Source: JANQJA01 sp965267485 (lineage in GTDB: Bacteria; Pseudomonadota; Gammaproteobacteria; Pseudomonadales; Azotimanducaceae). Taken from it: a stretch of 64,000 nt of DNA. The translations under genes were made by a program, and so were the position numbers. Of the stretch, positions 17,386 to 26,261 are shown piece by piece; the stretch's first letter is position 1; every line of letters starts with the position of its first letter. The notes beneath the pieces are model-generated. The model was given only the letters and a program-made list of their open reading frames with translations. It was not told where the DNA came from and searched no databases. Location of the stretch: contig OZ254080.1 in NCBI GenBank assembly GCA_965267485.1, positions 4,092,001 to 4,156,000 of the forward strand, read 5' to 3'.

Positions 17386-18579
17386 ATGGAATTCGAAATC
17401 CGCGAAGAAGCCCGACTGGTCCTGGACCAGGTTCGTCGATTCATTGACGAGAAGATCATCCCGAACGAGAAGGTGTTTGCAGAGCAGGCAGAGAGTACGC
17501 CGAACGGCGAAGACACGCCGCTCATGAAAGCACTGCGGGCCGAGGCAAAATCCCTCGGTCTCTGGAATCTCTTCCTGCCCGACGAAAAGCACGGCGCAGG
17601 GCTGACGAACAATGAATACGCGGCGATGTGTGAGTACACAGGCAAATCGGCGCCCGCCTCACGCGTGTTCAACTGCAACGCGCCGGATACCGGCAACATG
17701 GAGATCCTGCTCGAGTTCGGTACCGAAGAGCAGCAGGAGAAATGGCTGAAGCCGCTGCTGGAAGGCGAGATTCGCTCCTGCTTTTCGATGACCGAACCCG
17801 ACGTCTCGGGCGCTGACCCCACAGGCATCCGGACCCGGGCGGAGCGCGACGGCGACGAGTGGGTGATCAATGGCCACAAGTGGTTCACATCAGGCGCGAT
17901 CGGCGCGAAGTTCGCGATCGTCATGGCCGTCACGAACCCCGACGGCGCGCCTCACGAGCGGGCATCCATGATCATCGTGCCCACCGACGCACCCGGGTTC
18001 AACCTCGTGCGGCCGGTCTCTGTCATGGGTCACGCCGGCGGCGGCGGACACTGCGAAATCCAGTACCACAACTGTCGCGTGCCGGCCGAGAACCTGCTGG
18101 GACCGTTGCATGGCGGGTTCATGATTTCGCAGGCTCGCCTCGGCCCCGGACGCATTCACCACTGCATGCGCGCCATCGGCATGGCCGAACGTGCGTTCGA
18201 GATCATGTGCCGCTACGCCAACGAGCGTGAAACCCACGGCTCGAAGCTCGCCGAGAAGCAGTTCGTGCAGGAGTGGGTCGCCACGTCACGAATGGAGATC
18301 CTGCAGGCCCGCCTGCTCACGGAATACGCCGCCTGGAAGATGGATACGGTGGGCAAGAAGGAAGCCCGCCAGGAGTTGTCCATGTGCAAGGTCGTCGTGC
18401 CGAACATGGCCATGAACGTGCTCGACCGTGCGATCCAGTGCATGGGTGCGCTCGGCGTCTCGGACGATACGCCCGTTTCGGCGATGTGGCGGAACGCGCG
18501 TTCACTGCGCATCGCGGACGGCCCGGACGAGGTCCACAAAATGGTGATCGCCCGGCGTGAACTGAAGCAATTCGCCTGA
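17386..18579 (+). CDS. Acyl-CoA dehydrogenase family protein
   Basis: A 397-residue FAD enzyme of acyl-CoA beta-oxidation type. Visible signatures are CFSMTEPDVSGADPTGIRTRA (FAD/acyl-CoA binding, about residues 128-148), WVINGHKWFTSGA, and the C-terminal AMWRNARSLRIADGPDEVHKM, the ACAD10/11-like ending in which the catalytic acid lies in the DGPDEVH stretch. The length is normal. It is followed by a strong hairpin with a T tract at 18611-18660, so transcription probably stops before the H-NOX gene. Substrate chain length is not predictable. Confidence 0.92.
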   Translation: MEFEIREEARLVLDQVRRFIDEKIIPNEKVFAEQAESTPNGEDTPLMKALRAEAKSLGLWNLFLPDEKHGAGLTNNEYAAMCEYTGKSAPASRVFNCNAPDTGNMEILLEFGTEEQQEKWLKPLLEGEIRSCFSMTEPDVSGADPTGIRTRAERDGDEWVINGHKWFTSGAIGAKFAIVMAVTNPDGAPHERASMIIVPTDAPGFNLVRPVSVMGHAGGGGHCEIQYHNCRVPAENLLGPLHGGFMISQARLGPGRIHHCMRAIGMAERAFEIMCRYANERETHGSKLAEKQFVQEWVATSRMEILQARLLTEYAAWKMDTVGKKEARQELSMCKVVVPNMAMNVLDRAIQCMGALGVSDDTPVSAMWRNARSLRIADGPDEVHKMVIARRELKQFA

Positions 18580-18610
18580 GCCACGGCGCAACAAAATTCA
18601 CTAAAGTTAT

Positions 18611-18660
18611 CCGGCAATCGGTCGTCATAAAGATGACGGATCCATTGCCGGGAGCTTTTT
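18611..18660 (+). terminator. Hairpin with T tract between acyl-CoA dehydrogenase and H-NOX
   Basis: CCGGCAAT 18611-18618 pairs perfectly with ATTGCCGG 18644-18651, and the interior (about CGGTCGTCAT against ATGACGGATCC) pairs further around an AAAG loop. GAGC and TTTTT (18656-18660) follow, as in a Rho-independent terminator for the dehydrogenase. The H-NOX start GTG is the very next base, and its ribosome site GGGAG overlaps the 3' arm, so the structure could also gate H-NOX translation. Confidence 0.7.
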
Positions 18661-19212
18661 GTGATCGGACTCATATTCAATACCCTCGAGAAGGTGGTCA
18701 TTCGGGAGTTCGGTGAGGACACCTGGGATCTCCTGATCGAGGAAGCCGCCTCCGACGGCATCTACCACGCCTTCGGCAATTACCCTGACGACGAGGCGAC
18801 CCGGATGGTCGTCATCGCGGCCGAGAAGCTCGGCCTGACACCCGAGCAGGTACTAAAGTGGTTTGGCGATCTCGCCATCACAGAGTGGCAGGGCAAGTGG
18901 CCGGACCTCTTCGACCGGTTCAACAACCTGTTCGATTACGTGCTCAGCCTCAACGACATCATCCACCCCCACGTCAAAGAGCTATACCCCAACGCGAACG
19001 TGCCGCAGTTCAATCTCGTGAGCCGTGACGAGCACAGCATGACGATCGAATATTGCTCCGAACGATCGCTCTGCCATCTGGCGGAGGGCCTGATCATGGG
19101 ATCAGCCAGGGTGTTCGGCGAGCACGTTGCCGTGCTGCAGCCGCAGTGCGTCCACAAGGGTGACCCGATCTGTCACCTGTCCATTACCCAGAGCGACCAG
19201 GCTGCCGCGTAG
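18661..19212 (+). CDS. H-NOX heme nitric-oxide/oxygen sensor
   Basis: A 183-residue haem-NO-binding (HNOB) protein. The N terminus MIGLIFNTLEKVVIREFGED matches the family start, supporting GTG 18661 with GGGAG upstream. The proximal haem ligand is probably His102 (LNDIIHPHVKELYP). The haem-propionate YxSxR motif is present as Y131-C-S133-E-R135, so haem binding is expected. Stand-alone bacterial H-NOX proteins pass NO binding to a partner kinase or c-di-GMP enzyme; here the next gene, 8 bp downstream, encodes a GGDEF-EAL protein, the classic pairing controlling biofilm behaviour. No distal-pocket tyrosine could be assigned by eye, so NO rather than O2 sensing is assumed from the partner. Confidence 0.9.
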   Translation: MIGLIFNTLEKVVIREFGEDTWDLLIEEAASDGIYHAFGNYPDDEATRMVVIAAEKLGLTPEQVLKWFGDLAITEWQGKWPDLFDRFNNLFDYVLSLNDIIHPHVKELYPNANVPQFNLVSRDEHSMTIEYCSERSLCHLAEGLIMGSARVFGEHVAVLQPQCVHKGDPICHLSITQSDQAAA

Positions 19213-19220
19213 GTTCCACG

Positions 19221-21134
19221 ATGATGTCCGAGCCTCGAGATCCACAGGCCGAGATTGACCGGCTGAAAGCCCGCCTGGCGCGCGAACGCCAGAAGCGGGA
19301 GCAGATCGAGATGTTCGCGGAGCAAAAAACCCGCGAGCTGTTTGCCGAGAAAGAAAAGTTCGAACTGATGAGCCAGGTCATCGGCGCAACCTCGCGCATC
19401 TCTGACCTCATCGAAGCCAGCGAGGCGGCTGGCAACATCCTGCTCGATTTCGGCAAGACCGACCTGTGCTGCGTTGTGCGCAATCAGGCCGAGGGGCTCG
19501 AAATCGTGACTCGCCAGGGACGCGACCAGCTGGGCAGCATTGGCGACGATGAGCTCATCTCGCACCTCGCCCCCATGGCTCAACTGCGGCCTGATGAGGA
19601 TGAAGTCGAGGCGACGATCGAGCAGTCGGGCCAGACGGTGGTACACAGGATCAAGCGCATCAGCAGCACCGAACCGTACTATCTCGTGCTTACCTTTTTC
19701 TCCCGCCAGAAGTACCTGCGCCTTGAACACGGCATCGTGCTCTACGTGGCCAACCAGCTTCGTCTTGTCCTCGAGAAACAGGCGAGCGACGCGAAGATCC
19801 ACAACATGAGCCACTACGACCAGCTGACGCAGCTCTGCTCGAAGGAGGTTTTTCTCGACAACCTGCGACAGCAGGTTGCCCACACGTCACGCAACAACCG
19901 GTACGCCGTCGTGGCGCTGGACGTCGCCGAAATGGGCGTGATCAACTCGGAGTACTCCATGGAGTTCGGCGATCGACTGCTCAAGCATGTCGCCCGGGAA
20001 ATCGCGCTGCTGCTTCGACACCAGGACTCCGTCACCCGCAGTTCCGGCAATTGCTTCGCCTTCTATCTCGTTTCCGACCAGATCGATACGGCACTCGACA
20101 AGGTACTCGAGCGCATCCGGCTGCGATTCCGGGAGCCGATCAACTGGGAAGGCAATTCGATCACGATCCACATGCACTGTGGGTACTCGGTGAATCAGCC
20201 CGGCGCCACCGACGCCGAGCAGGCACTACAGTTCGCCAAGACGGCGCTCAAGGAAGCAAAGCAGAAGCGCAATTTCGATGCCGTCCAGTTCGAGCACTCG
20301 ATGCTCGACAGCGCGTCCAATCGTTTCAAGCTCGAAACCAAGCTTCGCAATGCGCTCAGCAACAACGAGTTCCGTTTGTTCTATCAGCCGATCATCGACC
20401 TCAAGACAGACGAAGTCGTCAACGCAGAAGCGCTGCTGCGCTGGTTTCCTGATCCACCCGACGGCCAGATGGTCAGCCCCGCCGAGTTCATCCCGCTGCT
20501 GGAGCTGACCGACCTGATTCTTCCTGTCGGGCGATGGCTCATCCGGCAGGCACTCGAGGACTATGCCAGCTGGAAGCGAATGGGACTGCCGATTCGGCAA
20601 GTCAGCGTTAACGTGTCGCCGCGTCAGTTCTATGACGTCTCGCTGATGCAGTTCATCGACCAGACGCTGCAGTCGCTTGGTCTCCCGAACCGTTGCCTGA
20701 ACGTCGAGATCACGGAGTCGCTCTACCTTGAACCCAACAACTTCATCGATGAGATGCTGGCCAAGCTGAAGGCGATGGGCATCGAGATCTCGCTCGACGA
20801 TTTCGGGACGGGCTACAGCTCACTCAGCTACCTCAACCGATACCCGGTACAGAAACTCAAGATCGATCGTGCGTTCGTCAACGAGCTCGATGACGGCGAC
20901 GGGGATATCCCGCTGCTTCGCAGCATCATCGCGCTGAGCAAGTCGATGAACCTCGCATCGGTTGCCGAGGGCATCGAGACCGGCACGTCAGCCGCCACGC
21001 TCAAGACGCTGGGCGTCAACTACGGACAAGGCTTCTATTACAGCCGGCCACTGCCGTTCGAGGCATTCACAGACTACCTCCGGAGCTACCGGCCCGGCGC
21101 CGAGGTGCCGCCGCAGGCCGCCAGCGCCAGATAG
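19221..21134 (+). CDS. c-di-GMP phosphodiesterase with degenerate GGDEF and intact EAL (H-NOX partner)
   Basis: The 637-residue product starts with a coiled coil (about 5-45), then a GAF-like region (50-180), a GGDEF domain (195-355) and an EAL domain (370-620). The GGDEF signature near residues 274-279 reads SSGNCF, so cyclase activity is very unlikely. The EAL residues are intact: NAEALLRW (about 402), NVEITES, DDFGTGYSSL, KIDRAFV and VAEGIET. It is therefore expected to hydrolyse c-di-GMP. It lies 8 bp after the H-NOX gene and should respond to it. There is no membrane segment. The start has two adjacent ATG codons (19221 and 19224). Confidence 0.9.
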   Translation: MMSEPRDPQAEIDRLKARLARERQKREQIEMFAEQKTRELFAEKEKFELMSQVIGATSRISDLIEASEAAGNILLDFGKTDLCCVVRNQAEGLEIVTRQGRDQLGSIGDDELISHLAPMAQLRPDEDEVEATIEQSGQTVVHRIKRISSTEPYYLVLTFFSRQKYLRLEHGIVLYVANQLRLVLEKQASDAKIHNMSHYDQLTQLCSKEVFLDNLRQQVAHTSRNNRYAVVALDVAEMGVINSEYSMEFGDRLLKHVAREIALLLRHQDSVTRSSGNCFAFYLVSDQIDTALDKVLERIRLRFREPINWEGNSITIHMHCGYSVNQPGATDAEQALQFAKTALKEAKQKRNFDAVQFEHSMLDSASNRFKLETKLRNALSNNEFRLFYQPIIDLKTDEVVNAEALLRWFPDPPDGQMVSPAEFIPLLELTDLILPVGRWLIRQALEDYASWKRMGLPIRQVSVNVSPRQFYDVSLMQFIDQTLQSLGLPNRCLNVEITESLYLEPNNFIDEMLAKLKAMGIEISLDDFGTGYSSLSYLNRYPVQKLKIDRAFVNELDDGDGDIPLLRSIIALSKSMNLASVAEGIETGTSAATLKTLGVNYGQGFYYSRPLPFEAFTDYLRSYRPGAEVPPQAASAR

Positions 21135-21146
21135 TTCAGGGGCTTC

Positions 21147-21602
21147 CTAGAGCCAACGTCTCGTTCTCGAACGGTACTTGCGGTACTCGTCGCCGAAAAC
21201 CGCCTCGCAGCGCGCCTCCTCGAAGGGGATGTACCAGACCTGGCAGACCAGCACGAAAACGAGCCATGCCAGAAACGGGGTCGCGGCGCCAATACCGACA
21301 CACACGCCCAGCAACGTCAGGGCAAACCCCAGGTACATCGGATTCCGGGAGAGCCGGAACACGCCATCCGTCACGAGATGATTCGGATCGAGGAACGTGT
21401 TGATATTGGTCCGGCTCCGCGTGAATCGCTGGCTGCCTGCGACCAGCAGGAAGATGCCAGCCACGATGAGCGTCAGACCGACTCCGTTCCAGGGCATCGG
21501 CACAAGCGTCGGCCCCGGTACCAGGAACGCGATGCTACCAGCGGCCAGCAGACAGACCAGGAACACCACGGGTGGCAAGAGTCGTTGTTGCATGTCGAGC
21601 AT
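21147..21602 (-). CDS. Isoprenylcysteine methyltransferase-like membrane protein
   Basis: About 151 residues with four hydrophobic segments and the DGVFRLSRNPMYLGF motif followed by FEEARCEAVFGDEYRKYRSR, the hallmark of the ICMT/PEMT-like integral membrane methyltransferase family that uses S-adenosylmethionine. The frame is open upstream to 21815, but that stretch overlaps the VOC gene promoter and lacks similarity; ATG 21602 or 21593 is chosen. It converges on the c-di-GMP phosphodiesterase. The methyl acceptor in bacteria is generally unknown. Confidence 0.75.
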   Translation of the reverse strand: MLDMQQRLLPPVVFLVCLLAAGSIAFLVPGPTLVPMPWNGVGLTLIVAGIFLLVAGSQRFTRSRTNINTFLDPNHLVTDGVFRLSRNPMYLGFALTLLGVCVGIGAATPFLAWLVFVLVCQVWYIPFEEARCEAVFGDEYRKYRSRTRRWL

Positions 21603-21777
21603 CTCACGATTCGGGTTCAGTGCCAGCTTCGGTGGCCGTCTCCCAATCTGCCAGCAATTTTGCGCCAACGGTCGGGAAACTGCGTGACCGGGCGGACGCG
21701 CGCAAGAGCGCGCCGCGAATGGCATCATGATTCGTGAGCAGGCCCGCTGCGGCGCCTGCCAACATGAGGAGAACACG

Positions 21778-22164
21778 ATGAATCTCGGTACGTTTTCGCT
21801 GAGTCTTGCCGTCAAGGACCTTGCGCGTTCGCGCGACTTTTACGCGGCGTTGGGATTCAAGCCCATCGCCGGCTCAATGGACGCCCACTATCTGATCCTG
21901 CAGAACGACGATACACCAGGGCAGAAGCATCTGCTCGGCCTCTTCGAGGGGATGTTCGACAGCAACATTCTGACCTTCAATCCTGGCTGGGACGCGGATG
22001 GTTCAGCCGTTGATCCGTTTACCGATGTAAGACAGATCCAGGATCAGCTGAAGGCTGAGGGGGTTGATGTCGGCAGTGGCATCGAACCCGGCACCTCAGG
22101 CCCGGCATCGTTCACGGTGACCGACCCGGACGGCAACGTCATCCTGTTTGATCAGCATCGTTGA
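21778..22164 (+). CDS. VOC (glyoxalase/bleomycin-resistance) family protein
   Basis: A 128-residue vicinal-oxygen-chelate protein: MNLGTFSLSLAVKDLARSRDFYAALGF opens the first beta-alpha-beta-beta-beta unit, and FTVTDPDGNVILFDQHR closes the second. GAGGAGA before ATG 21778 is a good ribosome site. The conserved metal ligands are only partly present (no clear His at the start), so it may bind a ligand without catalysis. Its end overlaps the 3' end of the convergent hybrid kinase by 26 bp. Confidence 0.85.
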   Translation: MNLGTFSLSLAVKDLARSRDFYAALGFKPIAGSMDAHYLILQNDDTPGQKHLLGLFEGMFDSNILTFNPGWDADGSAVDPFTDVRQIQDQLKAEGVDVGSGIEPGTSGPASFTVTDPDGNVILFDQHR

Positions 22165-24493
22165 GGACCGATGCCAGCGTCTGCCTGAGTTTGGCGAGGC
22201 TGAACGGCTTCTGAAGCACAGCACAGAACCCATGCTCGCGATGGTTCGACATCTCGGCGCCCTCGGAGTAGCCGCTCGCCACGACAATTCTGGCATCGGC
22301 GTCGATGTCGAGGATACGCCTCGCCCCTTCTCGCCCGCCGATACCGCCAACGACCGTCAGGTCCATGATAACGAGGTCGAACGGGTCGCCTCGCTGGCGC
22401 GCCGATGCGAACGCCGTGGCTGCCTCTTCGCCATCCCGGCTCTCTGCGACCCGGTGCCCGAGATGCCCCAGCAGCTTGACGATGGTCCGCCGCACCATAT
22501 CCTCATCATCCATCACCAAAATGTGCCAGCCGGGAGCTGATTGATCGACTGATTGGGGCACCGAAGCGTGCGACGGTGTTGTTTGTGATGCTGGCAGGCG
22601 AAGCGTGAATCTCGCGCCGCTGCCCACTGCGGCATCCACAGCGATCGTGCCGCCATGCTTGCTGATGATCGAATGGGTCGTGGCGAGGCCAAGGCCAATA
22701 CCCTCGTCCTTCGTCGTGAAGTACGGTGAAAAGATCTCTGACACCAGATCGTCGGGAATGCCGGGCCCTGTGTCAGTGATACACACCTCCACTTCATCGT
22801 CTCCGGCGTTTCGTGCAATGACGTCGATGCGCCCTTCACCGTCCATCGCCTGTTTGGCGTTGATAAAGAGGTTGGAAAGCGCCTGATGCAGCAGCGACTC
22901 GTCCGCTTCGACCGCGCGAAGCCCCGGCGCAAAATCATGATTGATGCTGACACTGCTGCCGCTGAGCGTGAACGCGCCGACCTCCCGCACCAGCTTCTCG
23001 AGGTCCAGCTGTCGCCGCACGGGCTCGCTGCCGGTTGCGAACGTCAGCAGTTGCCGGGTCAGGTTCGTGGCCCGATCGAGCGAACCCATCGCATCTTCCA
23101 GGTGCCGGGCGATCGCCTCGTCCTGATTGAGTTCCTGAACGAGGCTGATGTTGCCGTACAGGCCGAGGAGGAGATTGTTGAAATCATGGGCGATGCCGCC
23201 TGCCAGTACCGCAACGGATGACATCTTGTCGACCGTGCGTTGCTCCGCCTCGCGCTTCAGCCGCTCGGAGACATCCTGAAGCGCAATCACCTGACCACGC
23301 GCTTCGCCCGCGTCATCGAGCAGTTCTGAATGCCTGACCGCGACCGGAATGGAGGCACCATCGCGCCGCACCAGCATGGCATCAGCGCCATGCTCTTCTG
23401 ACGCATCCAGTCGCAATACCTCATCCAGCGGCTGGCCCATGGCATCGGCCTGCTCAACGCCAGTCAATATTGCTGTCGCCGGATTGAACCGGATGATCGT
23501 CCCTGCCTGGTCGACGACGACCACCCCTTCTTCGATCGAGTTGACGGTTGCGCGGGATATCTCCTCGCTTTCCCGGAGCCTTCGCTCTGAATCCCGTTGC
23601 GCCGTGATATCGATGAAGGTCGATACGGCCACGCGACCCTGGCCGGTCAGCGAGACAATGAATACGTTCAGCAGCACCCAGATCAGCTGCTCGTCATTCA
23701 ACCGCCGCATGCCAACGACGCGATTGAGGATCGCCCGATTCTCCCGCAGCGCCGCCACCATCGGCAGTTCGGCAACGGGAATCACTGCGCCCTGTTCGTC
23801 CAGCAGGACCCAACGGGGATCCCCGGGCGACATCCCTCTCAGCTCCGATTCAGAGAAGCCCGACATAACCTCTGCCTTCTCATTGGCAAACAGGATGTTG
23901 CCGTCTTCGGTTCTCGCGATCACGCCGGCCGGCACGTTTGCCAGCAGCTGCGCAATCAGTTCGTTATCACGCGACGCCAACTCGCGCGTCGCATCGAGCC
24001 GGTTCCGCACGACGTGCAGGAGCACGCTGAGCAGCGCTGCCTGAAGCATCATCACCGAGTAGTGCACGGTATCGGCCGAATTGCCTGTCACACCGACGAA
24101 TCCGACGTAACCAGCCAACACCAGCAAGAACGTCAGCAGGAACATCCTGCGATCGTGAATCAGAAATCCGGCAACGCCGAGCAGGAAGACGAGGTTCGTG
24201 GACTGTTTCAGATCGCCGCTCAGAAAGAGGTGGGCAAACGAATTGGCGCCGCCGACCAAAAACAGCGAGAACATGACCCAGTCCGCGTGACGCCGGAGCC
24301 ACACCTGCTCATAGCAGAGCAGCAGCACAATCCCGTAACCCGATGCACCCCCTGCGAGTAGCAGCATGACCGGGCGCAAGGCATCCGGCAGCAGAAAGAC
24401 ATGCCCCACTGCCAGCAGCGCATACAGGCAAGCGAATATGCACAGCGTGGGATACAGCAGCCTGTAGGTCTGTTCCTGCCTTGCGTCGTTCAC
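22139..24493 (-). CDS. Membrane hybrid sensor histidine kinase with C-terminal receiver
   Basis: A 784-residue protein. Five or six hydrophobic segments (about residues 12-175) form an N-terminal membrane module, followed by two PAS domains (about 190-300 and 305-415), HisKA with His436 in GGIAHDFNNLLLG, HATPase_c (VCITDTGPGIPDDLV, GIGLGLATTHSIISKHGG) and a receiver domain with Asp711 (LVIMDLTVVGG) and the switch lysine in VLQKPFS. It is therefore a hybrid kinase that needs a phosphotransfer partner or controls its own activity. It diverges from the PPK2 gene over about 130 bp. Confidence 0.9.
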   Translation of the reverse strand: MNDARQEQTYRLLYPTLCIFACLYALLAVGHVFLLPDALRPVMLLLAGGASGYGIVLLLCYEQVWLRRHADWVMFSLFLVGGANSFAHLFLSGDLKQSTNLVFLLGVAGFLIHDRRMFLLTFLLVLAGYVGFVGVTGNSADTVHYSVMMLQAALLSVLLHVVRNRLDATRELASRDNELIAQLLANVPAGVIARTEDGNILFANEKAEVMSGFSESELRGMSPGDPRWVLLDEQGAVIPVAELPMVAALRENRAILNRVVGMRRLNDEQLIWVLLNVFIVSLTGQGRVAVSTFIDITAQRDSERRLRESEEISRATVNSIEEGVVVVDQAGTIIRFNPATAILTGVEQADAMGQPLDEVLRLDASEEHGADAMLVRRDGASIPVAVRHSELLDDAGEARGQVIALQDVSERLKREAEQRTVDKMSSVAVLAGGIAHDFNNLLLGLYGNISLVQELNQDEAIARHLEDAMGSLDRATNLTRQLLTFATGSEPVRRQLDLEKLVREVGAFTLSGSSVSINHDFAPGLRAVEADESLLHQALSNLFINAKQAMDGEGRIDVIARNAGDDEVEVCITDTGPGIPDDLVSEIFSPYFTTKDEGIGLGLATTHSIISKHGGTIAVDAAVGSGARFTLRLPASQTTPSHASVPQSVDQSAPGWHILVMDDEDMVRRTIVKLLGHLGHRVAESRDGEEAATAFASARQRGDPFDLVIMDLTVVGGIGGREGARRILDIDADARIVVASGYSEGAEMSNHREHGFCAVLQKPFSLAKLRQTLASVLNDADQTG

Positions 24494-24622
24494 AGGGTTT
24501 ACCCGAACCAGTTGAGGATGATCATGACGCTGAGCAGAATTCCTGTCGAGTCATTCGACGTATGCGCACAAATTCTGCACACCGCCTTATACTGTTCCTG
24601 TCGCGTCAATAGAGGGTTGCAC

Positions 24623-26113
24623 GTGTTCGAGGCCGTCGAGGTGGGTCGTTCGCTCGACAAGCAGACCTACAAAAAGGTTGAACCGGAACTTCACTATCGC
24701 CTGTTGTCACTGCAGCAATCGCTGCGCGAGAGTGATCGCAGCCTTGTCATCATCGTTTCCGGCGTCGAAGGTGCCGGCAAGGGCGAGGTCGTCGATTGCC
24801 TGAACCGCTGGTTCGACACCCGAGACGTGACGACGTTCGCGTTCTTCGATGAGACAGACGAGGAACGGGAGCGCCCGAGGTTCTGGCGATTCTGGCGCGC
24901 ACTCCCTGCGCGTGGCTCCATCGGCGTCCTCTTCGGTTCGTGGTACACGCAGCCCATCGTCGATCACGCCTTCCGCAAGATCACCGACAGCGAATTCGAT
25001 CGCGAGCTCACCCACATCCGCGATCTCGAGCAAACGCTCCAGCGGGACGGCTGCATCATCGTCAAGCTGTGGTTTCACCTTTCATCTGACGATCAGCAGA
25101 AGCGCCTGGCACAGGACGGCACGAGCTCGAAGTTCAAGAAGTCGCCGCTGCTCGAAGAGTACGCGGCATCCTATGAACAGTTTGCGCAGACATCGGCGCG
25201 GGCCATTCGACTCACGGACACCGGCGTCGCACCCTGGCATCTCATCGAGGCCGCCGATCGACGCTACCGTGATATCACCGCGGGGCGGATTCTGGTCGAT
25301 GCACTCGAATCCGCGCTCGCGGCGTCACCGCAGGAGGCGAACCAGAGCACGGCGGGTGACCCGCTGCTGACGGATGCGTCATCACCCCTGACGGTGCTCG
25401 ACCGTGTCGATCTGACGCAGCAACTCAGCGAGAAGGAATACGACAGGCAGCTCGAGAAACTCCAGCGCCGCTTGCACGAACTCGCCTGGGAGATGCACCA
25501 CCAACGGAAGAACGCGGTCCTCGTCTTCGAAGGATGGGACGCCGGCGGCAAGGGCAGCGCAATCCGCCGGGTCACGTCGGCGATCGATGCCAGGCTGTAT
25601 CGCGTCATCCCCGTTGCGGCACCGACCGATGAAGAGAAAGCACACCATTACCTGTGGCGGTTCTGGCGGCACATCCCCCGTGGTGGCTACATGACGATCT
25701 ACGACCGTTCGTGGTACGGACGCGTGCTCGTCGAGCGCGTCGAAGGCTTCGCCGATCGGCATGAGTGGCTCCGCTCCTATCAGGAGATCAACAACTTCGA
25801 AGAACAACTCTGCGACGATGGCGCAGCAGTACTGAAGTTCTGGATTCACATCAGCCCTGAAGAGCAGCTTGCCCGTTTCGAGGCCCGCCAGCAGGACCCC
25901 CGCAAGAAACACAAGATCACCGATGAAGACTGGCGCAACCGCGACAAATGGGATGACTACAAGCTTGCGGTCAACGACATGGTTGCACACACCAGCACCG
26001 AGAAGGCGCCATGGACGCTGGTTGCAGGTAACGACAAGAAGTTCGCGCGCATCCAGATACTCCGGACAATCACCGAGCGGCTGGACGGGTTGCTCGATTC
26101 ATCATCAACGTAG
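24623..26113 (+). CDS. Tandem-domain PPK2, polyphosphate:AMP phosphotransferase type
   Basis: A 496-residue cytosolic protein with two PPK2 domains. The first has VIIVSGVEGAGKGEVVDCL (about residues 40-58) and the second AVLVFEGWDAGGKGSAIRRV (about 295-314) with YDRSWYGRVLVERVEGF as lid and Walker B region. The duplicated form is class II PPK2, which phosphorylates nucleoside monophosphates (usually AMP) using polyphosphate. The start is GTG 24623, giving MFEAVEVGRSLDK, which matches how this family begins; AGAGGG lies 8 bp upstream. In the first domain the second glycine-rich Walker A residue differs (VEGAGKG against WDAGGKG), consistent with the second domain being the active one. Confidence 0.88.
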   Translation: MFEAVEVGRSLDKQTYKKVEPELHYRLLSLQQSLRESDRSLVIIVSGVEGAGKGEVVDCLNRWFDTRDVTTFAFFDETDEERERPRFWRFWRALPARGSIGVLFGSWYTQPIVDHAFRKITDSEFDRELTHIRDLEQTLQRDGCIIVKLWFHLSSDDQQKRLAQDGTSSKFKKSPLLEEYAASYEQFAQTSARAIRLTDTGVAPWHLIEAADRRYRDITAGRILVDALESALAASPQEANQSTAGDPLLTDASSPLTVLDRVDLTQQLSEKEYDRQLEKLQRRLHELAWEMHHQRKNAVLVFEGWDAGGKGSAIRRVTSAIDARLYRVIPVAAPTDEEKAHHYLWRFWRHIPRGGYMTIYDRSWYGRVLVERVEGFADRHEWLRSYQEINNFEEQLCDDGAAVLKFWIHISPEEQLARFEARQQDPRKKHKITDEDWRNRDKWDDYKLAVNDMVAHTSTEKAPWTLVAGNDKKFARIQILRTITERLDGLLDSSST

Positions 26114-26118
26114 GGAAT

Positions 26119-26136
26119 CGTCGAAATTCTTTACAG
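26119..26136 (+). promoter_or_regulatory. Upstream activator motif of the PEP-CTERM sigma-54 regulon (copy 1)
   Basis: Reads CGTCGAAATTCTTTACAG on the coding strand, against a consensus TGTCGARATTCTTTACAG derived from four copies in this window. It lies 63 bp upstream of a -24/-12 element, the usual place for an enhancer-binding activator site. Confidence 0.7.
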
Positions 26137-26199
26137 TTCATGCCGGGGCGGATACACGAAATACGGCAAGTCACTGATTTCATTGTGGTATCGCCCAAC

Positions 26200-26214
26200 C
26201 GGCATACCCCTTGC
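26200..26214 (+). promoter_or_regulatory. Sigma-54 -24/-12 promoter of the PEP-CTERM gene
   Basis: CGGCATACCCCTTGC has GG and GC separated by exactly 10 bp (consensus TGGCACGNNNNTTGC). Transcription would start near 26226, about 36 bp before GTG 26262. It is the weakest of the four -24 boxes found, but the spacing to the activator motif is identical to that of copy 3. Confidence 0.65.
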
Positions 26215-26261
26215 TCGATAATCCGCACAATCAATCTCTGAACAAGCAAGGAAAGAGCAAC

